Shown: positions 35,400 to 43,968, numbered from the stretch's first letter. The stretch: 64,000 nucleotides of DNA from Bryobacterales bacterium (GCA_003135055.1 PLDF01000424.1:174-64173), one strand, 5' to 3'. The notes: a model not told the origin generated them from the sequence alone. Made by a program: numbers and translations.

Positions 35400-36296
35400 A
35401 TGACGGATCTCGATCAGTACCTTACAGGTCTCATGAACCAAGTCTGCACGGACCTTGCCCGGATGTATCCTTCGGAGCAGCAGCCCAGCGAGTATGGCCT
35501 CATTTTTCCGAGCAAACGGGATGGCACGCTCAGAATCAGCGAACAGGAGGCAAAGCTCCTCTTCGTGCAATACCTGACGGTCGACAGGCGCTATTGCTTT
35601 TCCGTGGAGACGCCGACGGGCGAGACATACCAGCAGAAAGGCAAGACTCCGATGAGCGCCCGAGTCGACTTGACCATTCTCGGATCTCACCGCAAGCCGG
35701 TTGCTCACATTGAGCTGAAGGCACACAACTGCGCCATCGAGGCAATCCGAAAGGACCTGGAGAAGTTGCTGCGGGAGAGAACCACAGGTATGTGGTTCCA
35801 TACGCTGCATCGCGCTGGCGGCAGGACTCTCGACACCTTGATCCGGAAGTTCGAGTCCGCGTTCTCGCTTTTACCGGAGTGCCTGCGCACGAACGACCGA
35901 TCATACCTGATCGCGTTCTTCGTTCTGGAGGATGCGCGTTTGCGCTGGCAATGGCTGCATCTTTCGGGAGACAACGCCCGGAATCGTGAAGCGGTGGCTG
36001 CCATGTTCGGGGAGGATGCCGATCGCTCACGCTGGACCACAGCGAAGTTCCGCGATAGCGATGCCGGCCAATCCTCAAACGCGGCGGCGAGAACGGAACA
36101 AAAAAAGGCGCGCGGCAAGGGATCGAGGGAGGCCTTCTTTGTTTTAATCCCGACCCTGGCGCCAGATACCTTCCTGCACCTGTCGGCGCGGGGTGGAAGC
36201 TACAGGCTTCGGCAGTACGACGTTCGAAGACCTGGCGAGCGTCCCCGCGTGTTCACCGTCCCATCCTCCCATCCTGCTCATCATTCGAGGATCTGA
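35400..36296 (+). CDS. PD-(D/E)XK nuclease-like protein downstream of higBA
   Basis: 298 residues, 34 bp after higA with CGGAG just before ATG 35400, so likely the third gene of the operon. The core reads SEQEAK (Glu50), RVDLTIL (Asp90) and HIELKAHN (Glu105-x-Lys107), the spacing of a PD-(D/E)XK fold. A helical region and a C-terminal strand part (AFFVLIPTLAPDTFLHLSAR) follow. No named family was recognised. The last ~20 residues (SSHPAHHSRI) look unnatural, and the protein seems to continue in another frame. Function is unknown; a DNA or RNA end-cleaving effector or defence role is inferred only from fold and context. Confidence 0.65.
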   Translation: MTDLDQYLTGLMNQVCTDLARMYPSEQQPSEYGLIFPSKRDGTLRISEQEAKLLFVQYLTVDRRYCFSVETPTGETYQQKGKTPMSARVDLTILGSHRKPVAHIELKAHNCAIEAIRKDLEKLLRERTTGMWFHTLHRAGGRTLDTLIRKFESAFSLLPECLRTNDRSYLIAFFVLEDARLRWQWLHLSGDNARNREAVAAMFGEDADRSRWTTAKFRDSDAGQSSNAAARTEQKKARGKGSREAFFVLIPTLAPDTFLHLSARGGSYRLRQYDVRRPGERPRVFTVPSSHPAHHSRI

Positions 36297-36436
36297 GGGC
36301 CGCCAACATCATCACGGAATGGGCCCCGGTAACGGCGGAAGATTTGTGTCACAGCCTCGATGAGGAACTTCAGCACTGGTGCGAACGAATTCGCGCGGTC
36401 AACCTCGCCCATCTCCCGGTCCGGAGCGCCACGTGA
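36287..36436 (+). pseudogene. Out-of-frame continuation of the nuclease gene
   Basis: From about 36284 the -1 frame reads SFEDLRAANIITEWAPVT, AEDLCHSLDEELQHWCERIR and AVNLAHLPVRSAT before TGA 36434. It is helical, high in GC at third positions, and fits as the missing C-terminus (about 48 residues). One lost base near 36275-36286 would explain it. It could instead be a programmed shift or a sequencing error. A minus-strand frame also covers this DNA but fits less well. Confidence 0.45.
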
Positions 36437-37195
36437 GTCTTGGCGCATCCGTACCATGTCTGAAATCCGGTCGTTTGGATGCCTGAAATCCTTCAGTCCA
36501 ACTTTCCGGAAAAAACCGTCAGCAAGGCCCTCCCACACGGACCCCTCTATCAACTTCACGAACCTGTCATCCGGAAACTGGCATCCATCCGAAGAGACTG
36601 TCGACTTCAGGCTGGATCTAAATACGCCGGTGAATTGGCGAGATGGCCAAACCGAGCCTTCCGGTGTTTCTCCGTGCGGATTCCGAGTGGCCCAGCAAGG
36701 ATTCGAACCTGAATACGATTTAGCCCGTTTGGCCGGCTCAGCGCTCAATGGAATGAATCGAATGCAAATTGCCTCCCACGTTGGACGCATTTCGAAACTT
36801 TTACCGCTAATGCGCCCGCCGGAGTCCTTCTTGCCGCGCAATCTCGCGCATATGCAGTTGCAGGAGATGCAGCCTGAGAGTCGTTCTTTACCGCCTGATC
36901 CCCAGAACGAGAGAATGACTCTCAGGCGGCCCGCCAGGAATTCCATCGTGGTTGCGCTGAACGTAATGCGCGTCATTCCGCCCACGTTCCGATCGGCAAA
37001 TCCACGCCAGACAGGTCCACCGCTCCCGCGCGCATGACCAGGGGGATTCTGGATAACAGCAGCGCCGCGCTTCATCTGGGTGGCGTTCCCGCGTAGCTTG
37101 CGCGGGCGGGGCTTACGGATTGCCTCTTGCTTACCTCGCCGCCATTGTCGGCGACCGGTGATCGGCTCCAACTCGGCGAATCGGAGCCCGTAGTA
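36437..37195. other. Long stretch without a recognisable gene
   Basis: About 760 bp where open frames on both strands are short or compositionally odd. It contains the tRNA-like 3' fragment at 36688-36710 and an inverted repeat CCTGAGAGTC (36873-36882) / GACTCTCAGG (36917-36926). I see no coding signature in the remainder; it looks like decayed mobile DNA. Confidence 0.5.
36688..36710 (-). other. tRNA 3'-end-like fragment
   Basis: On the minus strand: AGGTTCGAATCC, then TTGCTGGGCCA. It has a T-loop TTCGAAT with partly matched stem and a 3' acceptor half CTGGGCC-A, but no 5' half within 100 bp and no encoded CCA in register. It may be an integration-site scar; chance similarity is not excluded. 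Confidence 0.3.
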
Positions 37196-37294
37196 CTATG
37201 TGCGAGGCAGAATCACCGCTCGATAGATGAAGTTCTGCCGTTCACGAACGTTTCCGGGCCAGCTGTATCTCAGCAGCTCATCCGTCGGGATACC
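37196..37294 (-). pseudogene. Remnant of a sigma-54-dependent activator (AAA+ domain end)
   Basis: One frame gives GIPTDELLRYSWPGNVRERQ then NFIYRAVILPRT and a stop. L-x-x-YxWPGNVRE-x-x-N-x-I-x-RAVIL is the invariant end of the NtrC-type sigma-54 interaction domain. Neither the receiver and ATPase part nor the DNA-binding domain is present. Confidence 0.75.
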
Positions 37295-37334
37295 GGACAC
37301 GCGCCGACAGCCGCGGTCGCGATGACGGCGGCAG

Positions 37335-37355
37335 AGTGTTCAGTGACTGAACACT
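37335..37355. promoter_or_regulatory. Perfect palindrome AGTGTTCAG-TGA-CTGAACACT
   Basis: Nine-base arms around TGA. The type and size suit a TetR-like operator, but no such regulator is in the window. It is 157 bp upstream of the secreted protein gene at 37512, which is its only plausible target. Confidence 0.35.
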
Positions 37356-37511
37356 CACTGAATAACTGACGCCGCGGAATAGCGTTCGCTCTTTGCGTGC
37401 CCGTGACAGCCAACCTGCAAATCGCGCCGTCGCTCAGCTTGCGGCTGATCGTGATACCGTGAAGACGGTTCGACTAGGAAGAAGCTAAGCCCGGGAGTGA
37501 CGATAGTGACG

Positions 37512-38315
37512 ATGAGACCCTTCTTGCTAAATGCGGTCATCGCTGGATGTCTCGCCCATGTTGCAGGGGTGCCACTTCATGCCCAGTACCCGCAATCGTT
37601 GAGCGTCGACTCGATCGTTGCCAATGCCAATCAAGTGGTCGTCGGACGCATTCTGAACACTGGCGTGACGACACAAGACGGAGAAGGCAGACGGGCGGGA
37701 ACGATCGTCCTCGCGGTCGAGAAGACCCTAAAGGGGGACCAGGTGCGAGGACCCCTCGATCTCCCCATCGCGAACTTTGGCTCTTTTTATAAAGGGGAGT
37801 TCTACCCGGCCACCTCAGACCCGTTACCCTATTCCCACCGGCTCTTGGTTGCATTGCGCAATGACGCTGCGAGTCCGGCCAGGATCACGGCAATTGACCT
37901 CGACGCGGCCTCGCTGGCTGTAATGAGCGCCGATCTCGTCGTCCTGAAGACGTCCGTCGAGGTGATCCGGGCCGCGGAAGACGAGATCCGGCGATGGCTG
38001 GCGGGGGCCAGGCGAGTCGATTTCTTCGAATGGCCGGCGCCCGGCTACAACGTCAAAGGCGACCCTTTCTGCGGTTATCAAATCATCCTTCCGGTGGACG
38101 AACGACTGGAAGAACGCGCCCGCGCAATCCTCCGAAGGGGAGCAGATGCAGAGCGCCCCATCGCTATAAATGCGCTTCGATTCTTTAAGTCGGACGAGAA
38201 CATCCATTTGCTGACGGAGGCGCTCATTGACCAGGATGACTCCAATCGCCGCTACGCATACCAGACGCTTAAAGGATGGGGAATCGACGTGGCAGAACCC
38301 GTGACTCACAAATAG
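37512..38315 (+). CDS. Exported protein of unknown function
   Basis: 267 residues with a signal peptide (MRPFLLNAVIAGCLAHVAG, cleaved near LHA-QYP). The middle contains a strand-rich part with IVLAVEKTLKGDQVRGPLDL, resembling extracellular domains that precede heat-like repeats. The C-terminus (ERPIAINALRFFKSDENIHL) is like one or two HEAT helices. No enzyme motif was seen. ATG 37512 was preferred to GTG 37497 because it opens the signal peptide. It lies between the decayed region and the tRNA-Asn fragment, so it may be island cargo. Confidence 0.6.
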   Translation: MRPFLLNAVIAGCLAHVAGVPLHAQYPQSLSVDSIVANANQVVVGRILNTGVTTQDGEGRRAGTIVLAVEKTLKGDQVRGPLDLPIANFGSFYKGEFYPATSDPLPYSHRLLVALRNDAASPARITAIDLDAASLAVMSADLVVLKTSVEVIRAAEDEIRRWLAGARRVDFFEWPAPGYNVKGDPFCGYQIILPVDERLEERARAILRRGADAERPIAINALRFFKSDENIHLLTEALIDQDDSNRRYAYQTLKGWGIDVAEPVTHK

Positions 38316-38636
38316 GCCCGGAAACCCGAGGCCTTTACGGCAGCACAGCTAAACGCGTTTGCGTTTTCCAACGGCCAACTCCAGAGTATTCGGAAGTTCG
38401 GACCATTTTCCTTTTGTGACGCCGGCGGTATCGTCGTCCCATGCAGCCGCTGCTGGGCGACACGGCGCGCACGTTTGCGAAGTGCGTTGGCCGTTCACTG
38501 GGGGGCTCTCGGGGGTAAGGACCAGGAAATACGGGTGAGGACGGGGAAATTTACATTACATTCCAGCCGCGGGCGCGGCACAACGCGCCAAACGGCGGGT
38601 TATCTAAGGCATGTGCTGAAAGGATTAGAAAAAAAT

Positions 38637-38659
38637 TGGCTCCTCAGGTAGGACTCGAA
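38637..38659 (-). other. 3' end of tRNA-Asn (partial; probable attachment-site scar)
   Basis: On the minus strand: TTCGAGTCCTAC followed by CTGAGGAGCCA. This is the T-loop, T-stem 3' half, acceptor 3' half, G discriminator and encoded CCA of a tRNA-Asn (acceptor TCCTCAG/CTGAGGA). The preceding bases (ATAAG instead of the GTAGG needed to pair) and everything upstream diverge, so no functional tRNA exists here. Such 3' remnants are typical far ends of elements that integrate into tRNA genes. The stretch 38316-38636 before it has no gene. Confidence 0.55.
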
Positions 38660-38665
38660 CTTATA

Positions 38666-38700
38666 AACCGGAAAGGCGGCTGCAGGCAGGATTGCCCGCC
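38666..38700. repeat. Repeat family with GGCTGCAGGCAGGATT core
   Basis: AAAGGCGGCTGCAGGCAGG, then ATTGCCCGCCCCAC, is a copy of the family also found at 8835-8882 and 62857-62894. It sits directly beside the tRNA-Asn fragment and the end of the PQQ gene. Confidence 0.5.
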
Positions 38701-38703
38701 CCA

Positions 38704-40569
38704 CTACTCCAACGCGAAGGCCACTACCGCATCCCCCATCTTGCTCTTGAACTTTCCGTGGCCGCCGGCGCAGATCACGATGTACTGCCTCCCGCGCCAC
38801 GCGTAGGTCATCGGCGTCGATTGCGCGCTCGCGGGCAGTTCCGCAGTCCATATCTCCTTGCCGGAATCCGCGTCCACTGCGTGCAGGTGCGGATCGAACG
38901 CGGCAGCCGTGAAAATCAGGCCGCCGGCCGTCGCCATGGGTCCGCCGAAACCGGGCGATCCGGCCGGCGCGCCCGGCGCCAGATTGCCGATCGGCGATTC
39001 CCACCGCAGTTTCCCGGTGTTCAGATCGAAAGCCACCAGCGCGCCCCACGGCGGCGCGTTGCAGGGCAGACCCGAGGGCGAAACCAGCCAGTCGCGGTGC
39101 ATGCCGTATGGCGTTCCCCTTTGCCGCGCGAACTCGCCGCCCCAAGCCATTTCGCTCGGGTGATCCATGGCGGCTTGCATGTCCTCGCGCGGAATCAGTT
39201 GCGCCACCGCCGCCACGCGGTTGGTGTTCGCCAGCAGAATGTTGCGCACCGGGTCCCATGCCGCACTGCCCCAATTCACTCCGCCGACGTTGCCGGGAAA
39301 TGAAATCGTCCCCCGATAGCTAGGCGGCGTGAAGAGGCCGTCGTTGCGCAGCGACGCGATTTTCTGCTGGCACCATTTGCGCGCTTCGGGCGTGGGTCCC
39401 CACGCATCCGCGGCCGTCAACTTTTGCGGAACCATGGCGCTCCAGACGGGAATTGGCTGGCTGGGCGCAGCGTCTTCGCCCGCGATATCGCTCTTGGGAA
39501 CGGCGCGCTCTTCCACCGTGTGCAGGGGCTTGCCCGTGATGCGGTCCAGCACAAACACGTTGCCGATTTTCGTAGTCACCGCGATTGCCGGGCGGCCGTG
39601 GAACTCGATCAGCGTGGGCTGAGACGCAACGTCATAATCCCAAAGATCGTGATGCGCCACCTGGAAGCCCCACGCCAATGCGCCGGTGGAAGCCTTCAAC
39701 GCCACCACCGAGTTCGCCCACTTGTTGTCGCCGGGGCGCGCGCCGCCGTAATAATCGGGGCTTGCGCTCCCCGTGGGGATGAACACCAGATCGCGCGCCG
39801 GGTCGGCCGCAAATGTCGACCAGGCATTCGCCGCGCCGGTACGCACCTGCTGCTTGTTGGCCCATGGGATAGGGTCCCACGTCCAGCGCAATGCTCCGGT
39901 GCGCGCGTCGTAGGCCCGCACCACGCCGCGCGGCATGTCCACCGCGCCGTTATCGCCGATGGACGAGCCGGCGATCACCAAATCGCCCACCACCGTGGGA
40001 GCGGACGTGACTTCGTAATCGCCGCGAAACTCCGGACCGTAGACGACGCCCCGCGTCAGCTCCACTTGCCCGGCCACGCCGAAATCCGCGCAAAGCTTGC
40101 CGGTTTTGCCGTCGAGCGCCAGCAGCCGCGCATCGATGGTCCCTTCGAAAATGCGCAGCTTGCATGGCGCATTCGCCGCGGCTTTCGAATCCGTCCACGC
40201 CGCCACGCCGCGCGAACTTACTTCGGAATAATCGTGCGTGCGGGCCACCTTCGGGTCGAACTTCCACTTCTCGGCGCCGCTGGCCGGGTCGAGCGCCATC
40301 ACCTGGTTGAACGGCGTGCTGAGATAGAGCGTGCCATCGATCAGGATCGGCGTCGCCTCAAACGCCGCCTTCTCATTGAGCTTGGTTTCGGGTTGTAAGG
40401 CGCCGGTGTGGTAAGTCCAAGCCACCTTCAGCTTCGAAACGTTCTCGCGGGTGATTTGCTTGAGCGGCGAGTAGCGCGTGCCGCCGGCATCGCCTCCATA
40501 AGTGGGCCAATCCTGATCGGCGGCGGCCGCGCCGGTTGCCAGGATGAATGCAAGAGTTAGCTCTGTCAC
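38704..40569 (-). CDS. PQQ-dependent quinoprotein dehydrogenase 2
   Basis: 621 residues, periplasmic. GTG 40569 begins a good signal peptide (TELTLAFILATGAAAA); the 76 codons upstream overlap a palindromic repeat and look non-coding. Propeller motifs are DQDWPTYGGDAGGTRYSPL, VMALDPASGAEKWKFDP, FQVAHHDLWDYDVASQPTL and DADSGKEIWTAELP. The mature N-terminus, the HHDLWDYD motif and the size match glucose/sorbosone-type quinoproteins without heme. It has no Gly/Arg insert, unlike the copy at 22101. Transcribed with the upstream amidohydrolase, 225 bp apart. Confidence 0.9.
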   Translation of the reverse strand: MTELTLAFILATGAAAADQDWPTYGGDAGGTRYSPLKQITRENVSKLKVAWTYHTGALQPETKLNEKAAFEATPILIDGTLYLSTPFNQVMALDPASGAEKWKFDPKVARTHDYSEVSSRGVAAWTDSKAAANAPCKLRIFEGTIDARLLALDGKTGKLCADFGVAGQVELTRGVVYGPEFRGDYEVTSAPTVVGDLVIAGSSIGDNGAVDMPRGVVRAYDARTGALRWTWDPIPWANKQQVRTGAANAWSTFAADPARDLVFIPTGSASPDYYGGARPGDNKWANSVVALKASTGALAWGFQVAHHDLWDYDVASQPTLIEFHGRPAIAVTTKIGNVFVLDRITGKPLHTVEERAVPKSDIAGEDAAPSQPIPVWSAMVPQKLTAADAWGPTPEARKWCQQKIASLRNDGLFTPPSYRGTISFPGNVGGVNWGSAAWDPVRNILLANTNRVAAVAQLIPREDMQAAMDHPSEMAWGGEFARQRGTPYGMHRDWLVSPSGLPCNAPPWGALVAFDLNTGKLRWESPIGNLAPGAPAGSPGFGGPMATAGGLIFTAAAFDPHLHAVDADSGKEIWTAELPASAQSTPMTYAWRGRQYIVICAGGHGKFKSKMGDAVVAFALE

Positions 40570-40594
40570 CGCGAGATTCGGCGATCGCCGGGCT

Positions 40595-40614
40595 GACGGA
40601 CGAAAGCGTCTGTC
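40595..40614. repeat. REP-like palindrome
   Basis: GACGGACG-AAAG-CGTCTGTC, the same unit as at 1344-1370 and 8805-8832, between the amidohydrolase and the PQQ gene. A second small stem, CGCCTGCTCTTTTGTGGGGC, follows. Confidence 0.6.
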
Positions 40615-40793
40615 CCACGCTGGTGCGCCTGCTCTTTTGTGGGGCAGGCGCTCTCGACTGCCAACTGAATCCTTCGAAAGTTGAAGACCACACGGCCGCT
40701 TTAGATAGCGCATATCTCCATTTTGGCCGATGGCGCTTGCGCAGTCGAGCTCCGCGGGACGAAGGGGCCCATTCGCGGTTACGCTCGGAGACG

Positions 40794-42509
40794 TCACGCC
40801 TGGTAGACCGTTGAGCCGCCTACCACCGTGCGGACGATCCCGATGTCCTTGATCTTCTCTTTGTCCACTGTGAAAAGATCCTCCGACAGCACGACGAAAT
40901 CCGCCAGTTTGCCCGGTGCGATCGATCCTTTGATCGCTTCCTCATGTGAGTTGTAAGCGCCGTTGATCGTGTTGACCCGCAGCGCCTCTTCCACACTGAT
41001 TCGCTGGTTAGCTCCCCAGGTCTGTCCGTCCCACCCGGTGCGCGTCACCATTCCCTGAATGGCCATGCGCGGGTCGAACGGCCCCGGACTAAAGTCGGAG
41101 CCGGCCGCCACCGGAATTCCGGCGTCGAGGAAACTGCGATAGGCCATGCACCGCTTCATGAGCTCTTCGCCAAAGAAATGGAACTTGTCGGAATTGTAAA
41201 AGGCATACGACGTGAACGCCGCGGGGACGACGCCGGCCGCCTTGATGCGCCGCACCAGATCGTCGTCGATCAGGGTGCAATGGGTTATCTTCGGGCGTGC
41301 GTCGGCTCGCGGGAAAAGCCGCTGCGCCCGCTCCATCGCCGTAAGCGTCATGTCGATGGCAGTATCGCCATTCGCGTGGCAGTTGACTTGGATGCCCGCC
41401 CGATGCACCCGTTCGATCCATGCGTTGAGAGTGTCCTGCGTCTCCATCACGTTGCCCTTGTAAGGCGGCGCGATGCCAGGATACGGCGTACCGAGCGCCA
41501 TCGTGCGTTCGGAGAACGACCCGTCGACGGTGTGCTCGGATGTGGCTCCTAACCGGATCCACTCATCGCCGAAGCCGGTGGTGATGCCGCCGGAGATCAT
41601 CGCCTCAAGCACTTTGCCACTGGCCTCGTAGCTCACCCGGTGCAGAAGATCTCCGCGCGCCCGTACCTGTTGCAGGGCGAATAGGTCGCCACCCTCGTGG
41701 TGTACGCTGGTGAGGCCATAGCGGACGAACTGCTTGGAGATATATGCCAGCCCGTCGCGGTTGCGCTGCAGCGTCTGCTCCGCGGTAAAGGTCTGCCGCT
41801 TGCCCACCCTGTTAAGCGCGTTCCGCGCCCGGTCGGTAACGCGGCCGTTGAGGTCGCCGTTGGTATCGCGGTCGAAAGTTCCGCCAGGCGGATTGGGCGT
41901 GTTCTTGTCAATGCCCGCCATCTCGAGGGCCTTGCTGTTATAGAACGACGTGTGGCCGCCGCGATGCTGAACCGCAACCGGGTGATCCATCGATACCTGG
42001 TCGAGGTCATGAACGTTCAGCTGGCGATTGTCCTTCACTTTGGTGTCGTCGAAGAAGTACCCTTCCACCCAGGCGCCCGGCGGAGTCTCGCGGGCTTTCG
42101 CGCGGAGTTTGTCCACAATGCTGGAGATGGTCACGAACTCCACCACGTAGGGGTTGCCGACCACTACGTCGTAGAGCAATGTGTTACCGGGCGCGTGATT
42201 GTGGCAGTCGATGAACCCGGGCACGATCGTCATCTGCCGTGCGTCGAACGTCCGGGTCCCCTTGCCGATGAGCGCCCTGATGTCTGCGCTGCTCCCCACG
42301 GCGACGAACCGGCCGGCTTTAACCGCGAACGCCTCCGCCTTCGGTGCGCGGGAATCGACCGTGTAGACTTTGGCGTTGAAGACGACGAGATCGGCGTCCT
42401 GCGCTTCGGCAGCGGCTGCGGCGCCTGGCCATAGCCCGCCGGCAAAACCGGCTATGCCAGCTCCGGTCAGGCTCATGAATTCTCTACGGCTGCGGCGGTG
42501 ATTTGCCAT
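40794..42509 (-). CDS. Tat-exported amidohydrolase (YtcJ/amidohydrolase-3 type)
   Basis: 571 residues. A twin-arginine leader (HRRSRREFMSLTGAG) is followed by a urease-like metal hydrolase: VVFNAKVYTVDSRAP, the H-x-H site GFIDCHNHAPGN, VQVNCHANGDTAIDM, THCTLIDD, and AAGSDFSPGPFDP with the last metal Asp. The C-terminal beta-sandwich is IKGSIAPGKLADFVVLSED. These enzymes hydrolyse cyclic amides, N-formyl compounds or related bonds; the substrate is unknown. The export signal is unusual for the superfamily but common in Acidobacteria. Confidence 0.88.
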   Translation of the reverse strand: MANHRRSRREFMSLTGAGIAGFAGGLWPGAAAAAEAQDADLVVFNAKVYTVDSRAPKAEAFAVKAGRFVAVGSSADIRALIGKGTRTFDARQMTIVPGFIDCHNHAPGNTLLYDVVVGNPYVVEFVTISSIVDKLRAKARETPPGAWVEGYFFDDTKVKDNRQLNVHDLDQVSMDHPVAVQHRGGHTSFYNSKALEMAGIDKNTPNPPGGTFDRDTNGDLNGRVTDRARNALNRVGKRQTFTAEQTLQRNRDGLAYISKQFVRYGLTSVHHEGGDLFALQQVRARGDLLHRVSYEASGKVLEAMISGGITTGFGDEWIRLGATSEHTVDGSFSERTMALGTPYPGIAPPYKGNVMETQDTLNAWIERVHRAGIQVNCHANGDTAIDMTLTAMERAQRLFPRADARPKITHCTLIDDDLVRRIKAAGVVPAAFTSYAFYNSDKFHFFGEELMKRCMAYRSFLDAGIPVAAGSDFSPGPFDPRMAIQGMVTRTGWDGQTWGANQRISVEEALRVNTINGAYNSHEEAIKGSIAPGKLADFVVLSEDLFTVDKEKIKDIGIVRTVVGGSTVYQA

Positions 42510-42717
42510 CGTTCGTCATCCCCCAATCTTCGCCCGTCGCCCCATGCCACTCGCGCCAATGGGCGAATCGTACGGACCGAGGCGGGTTTCGGGAGCTAAG
42601 GGCACGGCGCGTCGAATAATTCTACCCTACCTCAGCGTGCGTGCTAACGGATAAGGAATGGATCACGGGCGCCCGGAAACACTTGGCGTTACGACATCGA
42701 ACGATCGAACTGATTCG

Positions 42718-42857
42718 GGAAACGCCGCTCAAATCCGCTCCCTTACGATCGCGGTTCCGTAGCTGCTTGCAGACACACGCAGCCTTGACAGAGCCGCGAC
42801 CGTGAGGGAGCGGGATTTCGCGGCCGAGCGAGGAAATCCCGAAAGCGTTCAAGCGCC
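42718..42857. repeat. MITE-like element (degenerate copy)
   Basis: Inverted arms CCGCTCCCTTACGATCGCGG (42736-42755) and GAGCCGCGACCGTGAGGGAG (42791-42810) surround about 35 bases. The right flank GGGATTTCGCGGCCGAGCG...CGTTCAAGCGCCC mirrors the left flank of the 48684 copy, but the GGGTGCTTA ends are eroded. The remaining 42510-42717 shows no gene. Confidence 0.65.
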
Positions 42858-42899
42858 CGGTGAGGAGCGCTGTTGGCCGCTATTTGCGTTGCCTATCGT

Positions 42900-43835
42900 T
42901 CAGCTGCCCGGATTCGCCGCGCAACCAGAGCCCGCGCAAATTTGGTTCAAGACGTTCGACAGCCGAATTCCCGCACTCATGAGTTGCAGTTCCACGTCGG
43001 CTTTGTTGCCGTCCAGATACGTCTGAGTCAAGGTCGCCTTTGCGATGCCCGGAGCGCATGTGTTGGCGGCAGCGGTGTGGTTGGGAAGACTCAACGCCTG
43101 ATACACGTCTTTCCTGGCCATATCGTTGGACGCATGCGCCCAATCCACCGGGGTCAATTGGGCCACCGTCTTACCGCTTTTGAACGTCTGAAATAGCGCC
43201 GTAGCTGTGGCGTTTTCGTCGCCGAGAGCCGCGAACACCGCCATCACCTCATCGACGTCCCATGCTGCGTGAAGTTCTGTGGTGGCGCTGCTGCCATCGC
43301 TGTGAGTAAGGGGCTTGGTCAGCTTGACGCAGTTCCCGCCGCGGTCTCCGTCGGTAGCGGCGTGCAGCGGCTGGTGAATATCGCCCACGAAATGGATCAG
43401 AAAGGCAAGTTCCTGCGATGTCATCGAGCGCGGAGGGCTCGGCACGCTCTTCAGCGCGAAGCCGGTCCGGTTATTCTGAAGCCGGTCTTCCATGTCCAGA
43501 ATCTGATCGATCACGCAATCGTGCCCGGCGCATAAAGTTCCCACCGCGAAGGGAACCGTCACCGGCACATCGATGAAATGCCAGGCTTCGGTCCCGGTTG
43601 CCGTCTTGTTGATTTGATCCGGCCAGGTAGCCGCCGCCATCATTGCCGCTTCCAAGCCCGCATCGTTAGTTCCTAGAATCGCCGCGAGCTTAGCCCGCGT
43701 CGCCGCAGTCAGGTTCTTCGCGGCGACCAACGCCACCACTCGATGCCCTTCCCGTCCCCATGACCATGCCGGCCCCGCCGCCAGCAGAAACGACAGCGTA
43801 ATCGACGCAAAGCGAACCGTATTTGGCTGATGCAT
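42900..43835 (-). CDS. S1/P1-type zinc nuclease
   Basis: 311 residues, exported (MHQPNTVRFASITLSFLLAA, cleaved before WSWGREGHR so the mature N-terminal Trp can bind zinc). Trinuclear zinc ligands follow the family order: W/H in WSWGREGHRVVA, D in ATWPDQI, H-D in AWHFIDVP, H-D-H in HFVGDIHQPLHA, and H-D in LHAAWDVDEV. It cleaves single-stranded nucleic acids and 3'-nucleotides outside the cell, probably for phosphate or nucleoside scavenging. ATG 43835 opens the signal. Confidence 0.92.
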   Translation of the reverse strand: MHQPNTVRFASITLSFLLAAGPAWSWGREGHRVVALVAAKNLTAATRAKLAAILGTNDAGLEAAMMAAATWPDQINKTATGTEAWHFIDVPVTVPFAVGTLCAGHDCVIDQILDMEDRLQNNRTGFALKSVPSPPRSMTSQELAFLIHFVGDIHQPLHAATDGDRGGNCVKLTKPLTHSDGSSATTELHAAWDVDEVMAVFAALGDENATATALFQTFKSGKTVAQLTPVDWAHASNDMARKDVYQALSLPNHTAAANTCAPGIAKATLTQTYLDGNKADVELQLMSAGIRLSNVLNQICAGSGCAANPGS

Positions 43836-43968
43836 TACGGAAGTATATCTGTAAACGGCGGGACTTTCCATGGAAGATGCGTCGCTGGGTTCCGAATCGC
43901 AACATGGTTCGCGGAATCCCAGCATTGGAACGGGCTCCGTGCAGATGGCGAAACCAGGCCGCTTTTTA

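Noticed and set aside
36281-37171. Minus-strand open frame of about 296 codons in the decayed stretch
   Set aside because: It crosses the tRNA-like fragment and the inverted repeat, has no ribosome-binding site and only its last ~90 codons look protein-like; the plus-strand continuation of the nuclease fits better there.
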